From the NCBI RefSeq assembly GCF_001578105.1, contig NZ_CP014275.1, positions 1,116,001 through 1,180,000 of the forward strand: a stretch of 64,000 nucleotides of DNA, read 5' to 3'. The notes under the pieces were generated by a model, which was not told the origin of the DNA, made no database searches, and was given only the letters and a program-made list of their open reading frames with translations. This stretch comes from Martelella sp. AD-3 (GTDB lineage Bacteria > Pseudomonadota > Alphaproteobacteria > Rhizobiales > Rhizobiaceae). This document shows, piece after piece, positions 29,632 through 37,402 of this stretch. How positions within the stretch are numbered: position 1 is the stretch's first letter; each line of letters begins with the position of its first letter. A program made the position numbers and the translations under genes.

Positions 29632-31047
29632 ATGTCCGATGCGCGTCCCCAACTGAACGCAGCCGAGGCCGAGAGCTTCCACTATCTCGAGGCCCTTAAA
29701 TATACCGGGCGCGCCGGGGCCGAAGCCATCGACCCGTGGGACCCGAAGGCCGACAGCTTCATGTCCGGCAACGCCAAGGTCCGGGCGGATTATACCGTCG
29801 CCAAAGAAGGGGGAGATTTTTCCTCCGTGCAGATGGCCGTCAGCCAGGCCGTCCGCGATGCCGGCACGGGCAAGACGGGCGATCGCATCTACATCGCCAT
29901 CCACCCCGGCGTTTATGACGAGACGGTCATCGTGCCGCGTCTCATCGTCGGTGATCGGTCCGTAGCGATCACGCTGTTTGGTACGGGCAACGCGCCGCAA
30001 GAGACGGTGATCCGCGCCAATATCGATCAGGGCATGTGCGGGGCTGATTTTCTGGCGACCTTCGGGGACGCGGTTGATGGCTACGCGCCGGAAATTGCCG
30101 AAATCTACCGTGCCAACGCCGCGCTCGAGCGTCTGTCCACCGAAAACGCCTGCGTGCTCAGGGTCGAAAATGACGGATTTCAGGCAAAGAACCTGAGCGT
30201 CAAAAACGCCTATAATTGCGACAGGGCCGACAGAAATTCCAAATGCGAGGACGGCAAGGGCGGGCCGAAGAATGCGGCCGGCCAGTTCGCCAAAGGCTGG
30301 CACCAGGCCGTGGCGACGCTGGTCCACAATGCCGACCGCGTCCATTTCGACCATGTGCGTTTTTCAAGCTTCCAGGACACGCTCTACTTCAAGGGCCGCG
30401 TGCCGGGCATGACGGTGCGCTCCTACTATTCCAACTGCGATGTCGAGGGCGATATCGACTTTATCTTCGGCCGCGCGACCGCCTATTTCGATCGTTGCGA
30501 AATCCGTTCGCTCGGCAGCCGCGTCGACCATGCCTATGTGGTCGCCCCCTCGACCAACATGCACACGCGCTACGGCATCGTCTTCAACGAATGCGACTTT
30601 ACCCATGACGGCAGCGAGGCCGCGCTTGCCGGCACATTCTCGCTTGGCCGGCAGTGGTTCCAGACGGTCAGGGCATCGCCCTACGGAATTCCGAATGTCA
30701 AGGGCTACCGCACGCGGCTTGCCGAGACCTCCGAATTCGATCATCCGCCGGAAGGCACGATCTCGCTCGATGTGCTGGAGGCCGTCGGCAAATGCGTGAT
30801 CCTCAACTCGCGCATCGGCGCACATATCAACCCGCAAGCCCCATGGGATGACTGGAGCGGCGGCAGGCGCAATGCGGATGGCGAGTTCGTGCCCGGCGAA
30901 TGGAACACGCGCTACAGGCCCGTGCAGTATAGCTCGGACGATTTCTTCTGCTATCTCGGAGACTGGCTGAAGGGCGAGGGGCTCGTCTTCCACAAGCCCG
31001 ATCCGGCCGAACCCTGGCTCGCGGAGTTCAACAACCGGCGGGCATAG
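29632..31047 (+). CDS. pectinesterase-like right-handed beta-helix protein, no signal peptide
   Basis: The 471-residue protein belongs to carbohydrate esterase family 8. The catalytic set is complete: FQDTLY (Asp249), GDIDFIFG (Asp276) and LGRQW (Arg340), with the N-terminal GGDFSSVQMAVSQA also typical. Pectin methylesterases are normally secreted, but this one starts MSDARPQLNAAEAES with no signal peptide or lipobox and no better upstream start. A GAAGG site 8 bases before the ATG and a 27-bp gap after DUF2155 suggest co-transcription. It may act in the cytoplasm on another methyl or acyl ester, or be exported by another route. Confidence 0.88.
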   Translation: MSDARPQLNAAEAESFHYLEALKYTGRAGAEAIDPWDPKADSFMSGNAKVRADYTVAKEGGDFSSVQMAVSQAVRDAGTGKTGDRIYIAIHPGVYDETVIVPRLIVGDRSVAITLFGTGNAPQETVIRANIDQGMCGADFLATFGDAVDGYAPEIAEIYRANAALERLSTENACVLRVENDGFQAKNLSVKNAYNCDRADRNSKCEDGKGGPKNAAGQFAKGWHQAVATLVHNADRVHFDHVRFSSFQDTLYFKGRVPGMTVRSYYSNCDVEGDIDFIFGRATAYFDRCEIRSLGSRVDHAYVVAPSTNMHTRYGIVFNECDFTHDGSEAALAGTFSLGRQWFQTVRASPYGIPNVKGYRTRLAETSEFDHPPEGTISLDVLEAVGKCVILNSRIGAHINPQAPWDDWSGGRRNADGEFVPGEWNTRYRPVQYSSDDFFCYLGDWLKGEGLVFHKPDPAEPWLAEFNNRRA

Positions 31048-31054
31048 GCGTCGT

Positions 31055-31672
31055 TCACGGAAACGGCTGATCGGGCCAGACGAGCGCCGCATTCAGCAGC
31101 GTCATGTATTCTTCCTTCGGGATATCGATCGCGCCCATCGTCTTCAGATGGTCGGTGGTGAACTGCGTGTCGAGCAGCAGGAAGTTGTTGGCGCGCAGGC
31201 GTTCCACCAGATGCACGAGGCAGATCTTGGAGGCGTTCGGGCGGCGAGAGAACATGCTTTCGCCGAAGAAGGCCGCCTTCAGCGAGACGCCGTAAAGCCC
31301 GCCGACAAGCGCGCCGTCCTGCCAGGCCTCGACCGAATGGGCGCGGCCCATGGCATGCAGCGACTTGTAGAGCGTGCGGATCTCGTGGTTGATCCAGGTC
31401 TGCGGCCGGTCGGGCGCCGGCGCCGCGCAGGCGGCGATCACGCCATCGAAATCATGGTTGAAGCGGATTTCGTAAGGGGACCTGCGCATGAACTTGCGCA
31501 GGCTGTGGGAGACGTGAAGCTTGTCGAGCGGAATAATGCCGCGAATTTCCGGTTCGACCCAGAAAAGCTCGGTGTCATCGGCCGATTCGGACATGGGAAA
31601 GAGGCCGATGCTGTAGGCATTCAAAAGCAGCTCCGGCGTAATCCTGCTGCTCTTTCCGGCGTTCTTTTCCAT
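31055..31672 (-). CDS. aat: leucyl/phenylalanyl-tRNA-protein transferase
   Basis: Aat adds Leu or Phe to proteins with N-terminal Lys or Arg, marking them for ClpAP degradation (N-degron pathway). The 205-residue protein has the family signatures [60 protein letters not shown] and [16 protein letters not shown]. It is convergent with the pectinesterase-like gene (7 bp) and separated from accC by 112 bp that hold a long palindrome. Confidence 0.96.
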   Translation of the reverse strand: MEKNAGKSSRITPELLLNAYSIGLFPMSESADDTELFWVEPEIRGIIPLDKLHVSHSLRKFMRRSPYEIRFNHDFDGVIAACAAPAPDRPQTWINHEIRTLYKSLHAMGRAHSVEAWQDGALVGGLYGVSLKAAFFGESMFSRRPNASKICLVHLVERLRANNFLLLDTQFTTDHLKTMGAIDIPKEEYMTLLNAALVWPDQPFP

Positions 31673-31691
31673 GGCCTCTCAGCTGCTCAGA

Positions 31692-31728
31692 GCGCGTTTC
31701 GATCCGCCCGAAGCGGTTCGAAACGCGC
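31692..31728. repeat. 15-bp-arm palindrome between aat and accC
   Basis: GCGCGTTTCGATCCG (31692-31706) and CGGTTCGAAACGCGC (31714-31728) are complementary at 14 of 15 positions, with the loop CCCGAAG. No U-run follows on either strand. It resembles the palindromic units scattered between genes in rhizobia and could also end the accBC transcript. Confidence 0.6.
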
Positions 31729-31784
31729 ATTATCCAATCGTTTGGTCGCCTGATCCCGTCGATCCGCGCTTTGCTCCGGTGGGA

Positions 31785-33134
31785 TTAGGCGTCAGCCTTG
31801 TCTTCCAGATAATGTTCCAGCCAGTGAATATCATAGTCGCCATTGGCGATGTCCTGGTTGGCGATCAGATCCTGAAAAAGCGGCAGCGTCGTGTCAATCC
31901 CGTCAACGACGAACTCGTCCAGCGCGCGCTTGAGCCGCATCATGCATTCCACGCGCGTGCGGCCGTGGACGATGAGCTTGCCGATCAGGCTGTCGTAATA
32001 GGGCGGAATCTTGTAACCCTGATAGACGCCGGAATCGATGCGTACGCCAAGACCGCCCGGGGCGTGAAAATGGGTGATCGTGCCGGGCGACGGGCGGAAG
32101 GTCCGGGCGTTTTCGGCATTGATGCGGCATTCGATCGCGTGGCCGGAGAAGGTGACATCCTTCTGGCTGACCGAGAGCCCGGCGCCGGCGGCAACTCGGA
32201 TCTGTTCATGCACCAGGTCGATGCCGGTAATGGCTTCGGTAATGGGGTGCTCCACCTGAAGCCGGGTGTTCATTTCGATGAAATAGAACGCGCCGTTCTC
32301 ATAGAGGAACTCGATCGTGCCGGCGCCGCGATATTTCATCTTGCGCATCGCATCGGCGCAGATCTCGCCGATCTGCATGCGCTGCTCGACATTGAGCGCC
32401 GGCGAGTTGGCTTCTTCCCAGACCTTCTGGTGGCGGCGCTGCAGCGAGCAGTCACGCTCGCCAAGGTGAATGGCGTCGCCTTCGCCATCGCCGAAGACCT
32501 GCACCTCGATATGACGCGGTTTGTCGAGATATTTCTCCATATAGACGGAGTCATTGCCGAAGGCCGCTGCCGCCTCGCCGCGGGCCGTGCTCCAGGCCTC
32601 CAGCAGATCATCGCGGGTGCGGGCAAGCTTCATGCCGCGTCCGCCGCCGCCGGCCGTTGCCTTGATCAGCACCGGATAACCGATCTCGTCGGCGGTCCTG
32701 ATGGCGTCCTCTTCCGTGTCGACCGAACCGCCGGAACCGGGGACGACCGGGATGCCGAGATTTTCGGCGGTCGTCTTGGCGGTGATCTTGTCGCCCATCA
32801 TGCGGATATGTTCGCTGGTGGGGCCGATGAAGGTGATGCCGTGGGCTTCCAGGATCTCGGCGAACTTGGCGTTTTCGGAGAGGAAGCCGTAACCGGGATG
32901 CACGGCGTCGGCGCCGGTGATCTCACAGGCGGCAACGATCTGGTGGATGTTGAGGTAGCTCTCGCGCGAAGACGGCGGGCCGATGCACACGCTCTCGTCG
33001 GCAAGGCGCACATGCATCGCGTTCGCGTCGGCCGTGGAGTGAACGGCGACGGTGGCGATGCCGAGCTCCTTGCAGGCGCGCTGGACGCGGAGCGCGATTT
33101 CGCCGCGATTGGCGATGAGGATTTTGGAAAACAT
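31785..33134 (-). CDS. accC: acetyl-CoA carboxylase, biotin carboxylase subunit
   Basis: AccC carboxylates biotin on BCCP with ATP and bicarbonate, the first half-reaction of fatty-acid synthesis. The 449-residue protein has the N-terminal fold (KILIANRGEIALRVQRAC), the Gly-rich ATP-grasp loop KATAGGGGRGMKLA, the active-site motif YFIEMNTRLQVEHPITE and the C-terminal HGRTRVECM. It lies 13 bp after accB on the same strand. Confidence 0.97.
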   Translation of the reverse strand: MFSKILIANRGEIALRVQRACKELGIATVAVHSTADANAMHVRLADESVCIGPPSSRESYLNIHQIVAACEITGADAVHPGYGFLSENAKFAEILEAHGITFIGPTSEHIRMMGDKITAKTTAENLGIPVVPGSGGSVDTEEDAIRTADEIGYPVLIKATAGGGGRGMKLARTRDDLLEAWSTARGEAAAAFGNDSVYMEKYLDKPRHIEVQVFGDGEGDAIHLGERDCSLQRRHQKVWEEANSPALNVEQRMQIGEICADAMRKMKYRGAGTIEFLYENGAFYFIEMNTRLQVEHPITEAITGIDLVHEQIRVAAGAGLSVSQKDVTFSGHAIECRINAENARTFRPSPGTITHFHAPGGLGVRIDSGVYQGYKIPPYYDSLIGKLIVHGRTRVECMMRLKRALDEFVVDGIDTTLPLFQDLIANQDIANGDYDIHWLEHYLEDKADA

Positions 33135-33147
33135 TCTCTCTGACCCG

Positions 33148-33627
33148 TTATTCGATCACGACAAGCGGTTCGTCGAACTCAACCGGCTGGGCGTCGTCGA
33201 CGAGAATCTGGGTGACCTTGCCGCTCTTGGGCGCAGGGATCTGGTTCATCGTCTTCATCGCCTCGATGATGAGCAGGGTCTGGCCTTCCTTGACGTTCGC
33301 GCCAACCTCGATGAAGGGACGGGCGCCGGGGGCGGGAGCAAGGTAGACGGTGCCGACCATGGGCGCCTTGATGGCCTGGTCGAGATTGCTCGCGGCGGGC
33401 GCTGCCGGCGCTTCGGCCGCTGCCGGCTGGGGAGCTGCTGCTGCCGGCGCTGCCGCCGGAGCCGGCGCATAGGCCATGGCCTGTTGCGGCGCGACGGTTA
33501 TTTCACGGGCGACGCGAATGTGAAGGCCGTCCTGCTCGACCTCGATTTCGGTGAGGTCGGTGTCTTTGAGGATAACGGCGAGTTCGCGCACCAGCTTCGC
33601 GTCGACTGCCTTCTTCTGATCTGCCAT
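33148..33627 (-). CDS. accB: acetyl-CoA carboxylase biotin carboxyl carrier protein
   Basis: The 159-residue carrier has an N-terminal domain, an Ala/Pro-rich linker (about residues 53-80) and a biotinyl domain with EAMKTMN, where Lys125 is the biotinylation site. AAGGAA precedes the ATG. It is 22 bp after aroQ and upstream of accC, the usual alphaproteobacterial order aroQ-accB-accC. Confidence 0.97.
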   Translation of the reverse strand: MADQKKAVDAKLVRELAVILKDTDLTEIEVEQDGLHIRVAREITVAPQQAMAYAPAPAAAPAAAAPQPAAAEAPAAPAASNLDQAIKAPMVGTVYLAPAPGARPFIEVGANVKEGQTLLIIEAMKTMNQIPAPKSGKVTQILVDDAQPVEFDEPLVVIE

Positions 33628-33649
33628 GGGTGGTGTTCCTTTTTTCTTT

Positions 33650-34087
33650 TTATTCCGAGAGCGTCTTCAGCGCACGAAGCGCAAGCAGGTAACTGTCCTG
33701 GCCGAAGCCGCAGATTACCCCCTTCGCCGCTGCCGATGTCATGGTCTTGTGGCGAAAGGGCTCACGGGCATGAATGTTGGAAATGTGAAGCTCCACGACA
33801 GGCACGCTGATGGCCCGTATGGCGTCGTGAAGCGCAATGGATGTGTGCCCGTAGGCACCCGGATTGATGGCGACACCGGCCGCTTTTTCGCTGGCTTCGT
33901 GAAGCCAGTCGACAAGAACGCCTTCATGATTGCTCTGGCGGCAGTCGGCCTGAAAGCCGAGCGCTTCAGCCTCTCGGCGACAGGCCTCCTCAATGGCTTC
34001 CAGGGTCAACGCGCCGTAGATGCCCGGCTCGCGCTTGCCCAGAAGATTGAGGTTGGGTCCGTTCAGAACAAAGATTACGCGTGTCAT
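33650..34087 (-). CDS. aroQ: 3-dehydroquinate dehydratase, type II
   Basis: AroQ removes water from 3-dehydroquinate in the shikimate pathway. The 145-residue protein shows the type II pattern: [19 protein letters not shown] with catalytic Tyr24, [21 protein letters not shown] and [13 protein letters not shown]. It is the first gene of the aroQ-accB-accC group. Confidence 0.96.
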   Translation of the reverse strand: MTRVIFVLNGPNLNLLGKREPGIYGALTLEAIEEACRREAEALGFQADCRQSNHEGVLVDWLHEASEKAAGVAINPGAYGHTSIALHDAIRAISVPVVELHISNIHAREPFRHKTMTSAAAKGVICGFGQDSYLLALRALKTLSE

Positions 34088-34194
34088 CCGTCAATTCCAG
34101 TTTCGCCTTCACCTATAGACGTTCAGGTCATTCAGGAAAAGCCCAAAGACCGGACGACGAAACGCCTTGGTTAAGCTTCGCACGGGCGAGAAGC

Positions 34195-34998
34195 TCAAGA
34201 GCAGGTTCCCTGTCCGCAGTCGCGGATGTTGTCGATCACCTGCTGGATGCGATCCGCGCCGATGGCGCCGTGCAGCATCGTGTCGCCGACGATATAGGCA
34301 GGCGTTCCGGTAACGCCGACGGCGCTTGCCAGCGCAAAGTGCTCCTGAAGGGCGGCCTCGGGCGGGAACTCCGCCATCGCCGCGTCGATCTGGTCGCTGG
34401 TCACGCCGAAGGCCGAGGCGACGGCGCGGGCGCTTTCATCGGTGGCGCGGTTGCCCGCTTCCATCAGGGCGCGATGGAAATCCGGATATTTCTCCGGCGC
34501 AACCTTGAAGAAAGCATAGGAGACGCGCTGCGCGGCCTGCGATTCCGGCCCCAGAACCGGAATCTCCTTCAGGATGAAACGCACATCGTCATTATCGGCG
34601 ATGATCTCGTCCATGTCGGCAAGGGCGCGACGGCAATAGCCGCAATTGTAGTCGAAGAACTCGACGACGGTGATGGCGCCGTCGGGATTGCCGAGCACCG
34701 CATCGAATTCAGGCTGGAAAATCCTGTCCTGGTTTTCCGCAATCGCGGCCTGCGCGGCCTGCTGCTGTTCCTCGGCCTGCTTGCGCTGCAAGGCAGCCTG
34801 AACGTCAAGCAGCACTTCCGGATTGGCCACCAGATAGTCATGCACCCGCGTGCCGAAATCGCCGGTTGCGGGCGCTGCAACCTGCTCCCGCGGCTGCGGG
34901 GAAGCAAAACCGTAGATCGCGGCGGTCGTTGCCGCGGCAGACGCGACGGCGGTCGCGAAAATCGCGACGACGGCAAGCGTCAGTCCCTTTGATGACAT
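34195..34998 (-). CDS. DsbA family thiol:disulfide oxidoreductase
   Basis: The 267-residue precursor has an N-terminal signal anchor (about residues 5-28) and a helical Gln/Glu-rich segment before the thioredoxin fold. The active site is CGYC (Cys119 and Cys122) and the cis-Pro loop is TGTPAY. It resembles the DsbA-like proteins with an N-terminal extension (BdbD/DsbG-like group) rather than classical DsbA, so isomerase or oxidase activity is open. I chose ATG 34998, which has GGAAGGGG upstream, over ATG 35016. It is a separate unit from aroQ (107 bp). Confidence 0.9.
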   Translation of the reverse strand: MSSKGLTLAVVAIFATAVASAAATTAAIYGFASPQPREQVAAPATGDFGTRVHDYLVANPEVLLDVQAALQRKQAEEQQQAAQAAIAENQDRIFQPEFDAVLGNPDGAITVVEFFDYNCGYCRRALADMDEIIADNDDVRFILKEIPVLGPESQAAQRVSYAFFKVAPEKYPDFHRALMEAGNRATDESARAVASAFGVTSDQIDAAMAEFPPEAALQEHFALASAVGVTGTPAYIVGDTMLHGAIGADRIQQVIDNIRDCGQGTCS

Positions 34999-35206
34999 GA
35001 TTTCCCCTTCCTGCATGACACGATCATTTCAGCTAGAAACCAATTGTGCGCAAAAGGCGGCGATGTCCATAGCAAAGCCTTCAATTCCGGCGGCCAGGCC
35101 TGGAAATCCCGTTTTTTTGTTCGGAAGGATTGCAGAGGCCCCGGGAATGGTTCAATCCCGATGGGGACCGTCCGCCAAGCGGACGTTGTGAAAGGGAAGA
35201 AGCGCA

Positions 35207-36367
35207 ATGCCGTCGAAACGCAGCGAAATCGATTCATTTCTGGCCATGGACGTTCTGGCGGAGGCGAACCGCCGCAGGAAGGCCGGACGTCCGGTGCTCT
35301 CGCTCGCCGTCGGCCAGCCTTCCCATCCCGCCCCCGACCGCGCGCTTGAGGCGGCGCGTGCCGCCCTCGACCACGGCCGTCTGGGCTATACCGATGCTTT
35401 CGGCCTTCAAAGCCTGCGCGAGGCGATCGCGCGCGATTACCGGGTCCGCATGGGCGTCGATGTCGATCCCGCGCGCATCGCGGTGACGACCGGTTCGTCG
35501 GCGGGTTTTAATCTCGCCTTTCTGGCGCTGTTTGATGCCGGCGATGCCGTCGCGATCGCGCGGCCCGGCTATCCCGCCTATCGCAACATTCTGAAGGCGC
35601 TGGACCTCAAGGTTGTCGAGGTGGAGGCGAATGAGCGGCACGCATTCACGCTGACGCCCGAGGCGCTGGAGGAGGCGGAGCGCATTGAGGGCGTCGCCAT
35701 CAAGGGCGTGCTTCTGGCAAGCCCGGCAAACCCGACGGGCACCGTCACCGGCCGGGCGGCGCTGAAGCGCCTTGCCGACTGGTGCGAAGCGCGCGGCACG
35801 GCCTTCATCTCCGACGAGATCTATCACGGGCTGGTGTTTTCCGGAGAGGAGGCCACGGCGCTGTCCTTCACCGACGCGGCGGTGGTGATCAATTCGTTTT
35901 CAAAATATTATTGCATGACCGGCTGGCGCGTCGGCTGGATGGTGCTGCCGGAGAAGCTTGTCCGCGTGTTCGAGCAACTGGCGCAGAACATCTATATCAG
36001 CGCGCCCGAGCTCTCGCAGATCGCAGCCGAAGCCGCCCTCGATGCCCGCCCTCAGCTCGACGGCTACCGCGAAATCTACCGCGCCAACCGTGATTTCCTG
36101 ATCAGGGCGCTGCCGGAGATCGGACTTCCCGTGGTCTCGCCCATGGACGGCGCTTTCTATGCCTATGTCGATGTCAGTGGTTATTCCAATGACAGCGTGG
36201 CATTCTCGCGCAAGATGCTGGCCGAAATCGACGTCGCGGCAACGCCCGGGGCGGATTTCGATCCGCTGACCGGCGATCGCTATCTGAGGCTTTCCTATGC
36301 GGGAACCGAGGCCGAGATCCGCCAGGCGGTGGAGCGCATGGGCAACTGGTTGCCGCAGAAGGGTTGA
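35207..36367 (+). CDS. class I/II pyridoxal-phosphate aminotransferase
   Basis: The 386-residue protein is a fold-type I aminotransferase close to aspartate aminotransferases of the Ib group. The Schiff-base lysine is Lys233 in NSFSKYYCMTGWRVGW, preceded by SPANPTGTV and ISDEIYHGL, and the substrate-carboxylate Arg is in RYLRLSYAGT. A GTCCGC-CAA-GCGGAC hairpin (35170-35184) lies just before the ribosome-binding site AAGGGAAG. The substrate amino acid cannot be told. Confidence 0.92.
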   Translation: MPSKRSEIDSFLAMDVLAEANRRRKAGRPVLSLAVGQPSHPAPDRALEAARAALDHGRLGYTDAFGLQSLREAIARDYRVRMGVDVDPARIAVTTGSSAGFNLAFLALFDAGDAVAIARPGYPAYRNILKALDLKVVEVEANERHAFTLTPEALEEAERIEGVAIKGVLLASPANPTGTVTGRAALKRLADWCEARGTAFISDEIYHGLVFSGEEATALSFTDAAVVINSFSKYYCMTGWRVGWMVLPEKLVRVFEQLAQNIYISAPELSQIAAEAALDARPQLDGYREIYRANRDFLIRALPEIGLPVVSPMDGAFYAYVDVSGYSNDSVAFSRKMLAEIDVAATPGADFDPLTGDRYLRLSYAGTEAEIRQAVERMGNWLPQKG

Positions 36368-36381
36368 AGAGCGGGGCAGGG

Positions 36382-36801
36382 ATGACGATGCTGACGGGAG
36401 GCTGCCTGTGCGGCAAGGCGCGTTATCGCGTGGCCGATGCTTTCGCCTATGCCGCGTTTTGCCACTGCAAGGACTGCCAGAAATCGACAGGGTCTGCCTT
36501 CAAGCCCTTCGCCGGGATTGAGACAGACAAGTTCGAGCTCGCCTGCGAGCCCGCAGAGCTGCTTCTATACGGCGATGCCATCAATCATGATGCGCGTTGC
36601 GCCGCCTGCGGCGCGCTGCTCTATTCGCGGGTGCGTGACGGCGCCTATGTCCACGTGGCGATGGGAACGCTCGAGACGGCGCCGACCATTCGCCCGGGCG
36701 AGCACATCTTCGTGCGTTCGAAGGCGCCCTGGCACCGGATCGCGGACGATCTTCCGCAATATGCAGGTCACGTCGCCGACGGTCCGCCGCTCAACCGCTG
36801 A
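36382..36801 (+). CDS. GFA / CENP-V domain protein
   Basis: The 139-residue protein has the zinc-binding cysteine pattern of the GFA (glutathione-dependent formaldehyde-activating enzyme-like) fold: GGCLCGKARY, CHCKDCQKSTGS and CAACGA, with GTL and PWH later. Two zinc ions are expected. Only some family members act on S-hydroxymethylglutathione, so the activity is open. The start at 36382 overlaps nothing and follows the aminotransferase stop by 14 bp, so the two are co-transcribed. Confidence 0.9.
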   Translation: MTMLTGGCLCGKARYRVADAFAYAAFCHCKDCQKSTGSAFKPFAGIETDKFELACEPAELLLYGDAINHDARCAACGALLYSRVRDGAYVHVAMGTLETAPTIRPGEHIFVRSKAPWHRIADDLPQYAGHVADGPPLNR

Positions 36802-36889
36802 AACAGCCTGAATGCAAAAACGCCGGCGTCAGACTACCGACAAAGCCTGTTGCGGAAGTAATGCGCCTGCTCCCGTTCTCCGTCACCCC

Positions 36890-36900
36890 GGCCTTGAGCC
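36890..36900. repeat. left 11-bp target-site duplication
   Basis: GGCCTTGAGCC, identical and in the same orientation as 37209-37219, borders the MITE-like element. With the bases CCCC before it, it forms the left part of a REP palindrome. Confidence 0.7.
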
Positions 36901-36960
36901 ACTCCTGTCCGGTTTAGCCATCAGTCGGGTTTTCTTTTCGGTTTCTATCCCTCCACCTGC

Positions 36961-36992
36961 GTCATGCTCGGGCTTCACCCGAGCATCCAGGC
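36961..36992. repeat. REP palindrome, inner left copy
   Basis: The unit GTCATGCTCGGGCTTCACCC... contains the palindrome CTCGGGC-TTC-ACCCGAG and is repeated inverted at 37042-37073 with 31 of 32 bases complementary. Confidence 0.7.
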
Positions 36993-37041
36993 GCTTCAAT
37001 TCATTGAATTCAGGATAGTTTGTGCAGCTGTTCGTCGTGCG

Positions 37042-37073
37042 GCCTGGATGCTCGGGTGAAGCCCGAGGATGAC
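37042..37073. repeat. REP palindrome, inner right copy
   Basis: Inverted copy of 36961-36992 with one mismatch. Together the two form a BIME-like pair that could fold into one long hairpin with a 49-base loop. Confidence 0.7.
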
Positions 37074-37208
37074 CCGGTACGGGTAGGGAGGGGCTTGTTC
37101 AACCGACGCCTCGGTGAGAAAAGCGGTGTCCTGAAATCCGGGTAAGATACAATATTCAGCGATTTCAACGCTTTTCAACGGTCTCGTGATTTTAGACCGG
37201 ACACCAGT

Positions 37209-37219
37209 GGCCTTGAGCC
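37209..37219. repeat. right 11-bp target-site duplication
   Basis: GGCCTTGAGCC, identical to 36890-36900, directly followed by GGGGGGG, which completes the second arm of the interrupted REP. Confidence 0.7.
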
Positions 37220-37293
37220 GGGGGGGCAGCGCGACAAAAACACATTTTCAACAATGCCTTGACCGCGATAGTCCTCGCTATTCGGCCCTCGGT

Positions 37294-37317
37294 GCCGGCT
37301 CAAGGCCGGCATGACGG
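37294..37317. repeat. intact REP palindrome
   Basis: GCCGGCTCAAGGCCGGC followed by ATGACGG; read on the minus strand it is CCGTCATGCCGGCCTTGAGC..., the same family as the interrupted REP at 36881-36900. Confidence 0.65.
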
Positions 37318-37402
37318 ACGAGGGTAAGCCAACCTTTGTCAACACACTGACGCCGCCGTTCTGCGAAAACGGCGGCGCTTCGGTCTCTGCGGAGCTTCAG
37401 GC

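Larger units (their letters stand above)
36901..37208. mobile_element. MITE-like non-autonomous element, 308 bp
   Basis: The ends are ACTCCTGTCCGGTTTA (36901-36916) and TAGACCGGACACCAGT (37193-37208), which are inverted copies matching at 13 of 16 positions. The element is flanked by an identical 11-bp direct repeat and has no coding capacity. Removing the element and one repeat copy restores the perfect palindrome CCCCGGC-CTTGA-GCCGGGG. Target duplications of about 9-12 bp are usual for IS4-type transposases, so mobilisation in trans by such an enzyme is inferred. Confidence 0.7.
36802..37402. other. intergenic repeat island between the GFA gene and rne
   Basis: These 601 bases hold no gene. 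They contain a split REP palindrome, a 308-bp MITE-like element carrying its own head-to-head REP pair, a further intact REP, and a 10-bp-stem hairpin (37351-37377) just behind the end of rne. The individual pieces are listed separately. Confidence 0.8.

Noticed and set aside
37351..37377. Hairpin behind rne as a rho-independent terminator
   Set aside because: The 10-bp stem is real, but no U-run follows on the minus strand, so it is only noted as a hairpin.
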